From contig MSJH02000200.1 of the NCBI GenBank assembly GCA_001931875.2, forward strand, positions 1 to 18,168: DNA of 18,168 nucleotides, given 5' to 3'. The stretch comes from Byssochlamys sp. IMV 00236. Taxonomy: Eukaryota > Ascomycota > Eurotiomycetes > Eurotiales > Thermoascaceae. A program made the position numbers and the translations under genes. The notes under the pieces were generated by a model, which saw only the letters and a list, made by a program, of their open reading frames with translations, was not told the origin of the DNA and made no database searches. This document shows, piece after piece, positions 16,056-18,168 of this stretch; within the stretch, counting starts at the first letter, position 1, and each line of letters starts with the position of its first letter.

Positions 16056-18031
16056 CTACAAGGATACAACATCCATATCTTCATGTGTGTAATCTATAAA
16101 TGAAGTTCTGAAAGGCTTTTTTATGGATATGAATGACGCATCAGATATATGACGATAGGCAGTATCATCTTCATCATCTTGATCCAAGAAATTACTACTA
16201 AAGAAAGTAAACTCTGATTCATTCTGGTTGACCATGCCATCACTCTGTCGAATAAAAGAATAACCTCGGAACGCATTCTCTGTCAAGCCAGCTGGACAGT
16301 GTTCGGGTAAATACTTTTGACGTAATAGGATCGCTTCATCATTCTCTTCCTTGATGTGAGTAGACATGCGTAGGAAATCTGGATCAAAGTTACTGAGATC
16401 TGTCTCGGATGACGTCGAAGGCACATACATTGGTTTCACTTTTTTCGCATAGACATCTTTCCAATTTAGATGATTGATAAAGTAAGGATGAGTTCTGATC
16501 TCAAATACACCACTGGTACCAGAGCCTAGCCGTAAGAACGGATCACGCTCTAATAAACCAGCGATCAAGTCCATCGCTTCGGGATCAAAGTGAGCAGGGA
16601 AGAGCAAGTCGTCATAGAGAACTCGTTCGTACATTTCGTCTGGAGTGGAAGCACCAAATGGTGTGATGCCTGTGATCATTTCGTATAGCATTGTTCCAAG
16701 ACTCCAATAATCGGCAGCATAAGAATACTCTTCCTCTTGAAGAATAATTTCCGGTGCTAAATATTCTGGTGTGCCACAATAGGTTGTCGTACGATGCTCT
16801 TCATTATCGCTAAACATTTTCGATAGACCGAAATCAGTTAATACAATGTGACCATCACTAGCTAATAGCACATTTTCAGGTTTCAAGTCTCTACAAGAAT
16901 ACATGAGAACGAATTTATGAAAGGAGGGAAGTTTTTTACCTGTAGAGTATGTGATGTCTATGTAATTCTTGAAGGCCCATGACGATTTCAGCACAATAGA
17001 GTCTACATTGTTCCTTGGGAAAACAGATGAACCTTTGAAGTAAAGTGGCTAAATCAGCCCCAGCATGATAATCCAACACAAGATATAAATTCTGCATATC
17101 CTGAAATGCCCAATGAAGTTGAATTAAGAATGGATGTCTTAGGTCAGAGACAGTAGCCAGGATATCCCTTTCCATCTTGATATGGTTGACCTCTCTTGTC
17201 GTAATGTTCCACGATTTATTAATTGTCTTTAGTGCATACAACTTGGCTTGTCTTCTCACAAGGATCACCTTGCCTGTTGCTCCTTTACCCAGTACCTTGA
17301 TCAATTCGAACTGATCGATATGTACAGCGTCATCGTGATGAACAATAGACGATATCGTGGTTGGAGGTGAAGGTGGTGCGACCAGTCGTTTACATTGTCT
17401 GACATCATAAAAGGAACTTTTTCTTTTTAAAGTATGTGGTGGTGTCATAATAGATGGCTGTGCGACTATACATGATTTATGATGACTATTGTTACTATGG
17501 CTGCCATGCGATTGCTTCGAAATCATTCTATCCTCATCTCGCTGCACAGACAAGAACTCTCTTAGAAGTGAGCATTGTGCGATATGAACTATGGACTGGT
17601 TTAGATAAGCCTGTAATCGTTCTGCGTTTGTCTTTCTCTTTTTAAGTGTAAACAGTGAGCGTAATGTGTTTATCTTGTTGTTTTTTGTCAATTTCGGCAG
17701 TGGAACCCGATATTTAGGAAAATGTTTGTGAAGCTGTATATGTAGATTGTTTATATTTATATATAATATAAAGGGCAATTGTTACACACTTACAAGGCTG
17801 TCTAATTCAATAAAATCTTTAAGGTATCGAACAAGTGAAAGATGGCAATCTTTATCTTCCAACATGACATGATATACCTATACTATATTAGTCCTTTGTC
17901 TTGTACATTTCATTCTTTTTATTTACAATGCAACTCACTCCAGACACCACTTGCATATTATTTTCAATGACTGCGATTCGATATGGGTAAGACGGCTGAT
18001 GATTTTGTTGATGAATAACTGCTCCGGGCAT
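16056..18031 (-). CDS. PX-domain AGC protein kinase (SGK/YPK-like)
   Basis: Ser/Thr kinase with an N-terminal phosphoinositide-binding PX domain, so probably recruited to endosomal or vacuolar PI3P membranes. Four exons, 18031-17939, 17877-17794, 17733-16940 and 16890-16056, with introns of 61, 60 and 49 nt, give 601 residues. The PX domain (about 15-125) has YRIAVIENNMQVVSG, the VRYLKDF lipid-site arginine, a HFPKYRVPLPKL loop and RLQAYLNQ..LLREFLSV. The kinase domain (about 201-480) has GKGATGKV (208-215), Lys228 in YALK, YRDLKPEN (Asp325), DFG (343-345) and a T-loop TTTYCGTPEYLAPE with Thr360 as the PDK1-type site. The AGC tail shows SNFDPDF and a hydrophobic motif FRGYSF (531-536, Ser535). 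I see no clear turn-motif TP, and there is an unusual acidic extension of about 65 residues after the hydrophobic motif. The PX part appears only after splicing three exons. Orthology within SGK/YPK/S6K-like kinases is not settled. Confidence 0.93.
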
Positions 18032-18133
18032 AATTCGGTTTTATTGATAAATATAATAAATAAAAGGTACAAAAGAAACAAATAATAAAAAAAAGGGTAA
18101 AAAGAGGAAAGAAAAGCAAAGAACTTCTTTTAT

Positions 18134-18164
<31 letters not shown>

Positions 18165-18168
18165 TTCC
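18032..18168 (-). promoter_or_regulatory. PX-kinase promoter and poly-T contig edge
   Basis: On the kinase coding strand TATAAAAG lies at 18134-18127, about 97 nt before the ATG at 18031, followed by a T/C-rich leader (18120-18060). The given strand ends in about 22 T plus CC (18145-18168), probably the contig end. Confidence 0.65.

Noticed and set aside
1..18168. tRNA, rRNA, CRISPR array, intact transposon or provirus
   Set aside because: No cloverleaf with B-box, no regular spaced repeats, and no integrase, transposase or reverse-transcriptase motifs were seen on either strand.

Overview
This window looks like nuclear DNA of an early-diverging filamentous fungus, most likely of the Mucorales type (Mucoromycota). 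The reasons are AT-rich spacers, many GT..AG introns of about 40-140 nt, very short gaps between genes, pyrimidine-rich leaders just before start codons, and protein sequences that read as fungal. Both ends run into long poly-T tracts (1-25 and about 18145-18166), so they are probably contig edges. I see no bacterial operon, CRISPR array, rRNA, tRNA or intact transposon. Gene models were built by hand: exon joins were chosen where splice signals, reading phase and family conservation agree.

Layout, left to right. (1) 56-2105 (+): C-terminal two thirds of a copper-transporting P1B ATPase (CCC2/ATP7 type), 5' end outside the window. (2) 2179-2484 (+): small secreted four-cysteine protein. (3) 2519-4459 (-): intronless F-box/leucine-rich protein. 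(4) 4460-5728: the only large spacer, with GA-rich tracts and a possible coding relic. (5) 5729-7414 (-): 544-aa Ser/Lys-rich, scaffold-like protein with SH3-type proline motifs and many basophilic-kinase sites. (6) 7613-11394 (-): 16-exon importin-13/Kap122 nuclear transport receptor of 968 aa. (7) 11541-12687 (-): tentative 7-exon membrane protein of 191 aa. (8) 12904-13905 (+): 3-exon unrecognised protein of 302 aa. (9) 13916-14917 (-): 4-exon CAAX prenyl protease RCE1 (276 aa). (10) 15139-15978 (+): RAD10/ERCC1 repair-nuclease subunit (279 aa). (11) 16056-18031 (-): 4-exon PX-domain AGC kinase of SGK/YPK type (601 aa).

The genes do not form one pathway; this is an ordinary, compact eukaryotic gene neighbourhood. 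Gene pairs share very little space. Convergent stop codons lie 34, 10 and 77 bp apart, so 3' ends of mRNAs must overlap in antisense. Divergent pairs share about 215-220 bp promoters. Several starts show the same arrangement: a TATA box about 95-105 nt upstream of the ATG, then a pyrimidine tract, then the start codon.

Points most worth a second look are a cysteine-rich, metallothionein-like insertion in the copper ATPase, a putative GC-AG intron in the importin gene, a perfect 24-bp palindrome filling half of a 48-nt RCE1 intron, the PX-AGC kinase architecture, the possible coding relic near 4.8-5.0 kb, and the unrecognised multi-exon membrane gene. I found no clear evidence of a wholly new multi-gene system.
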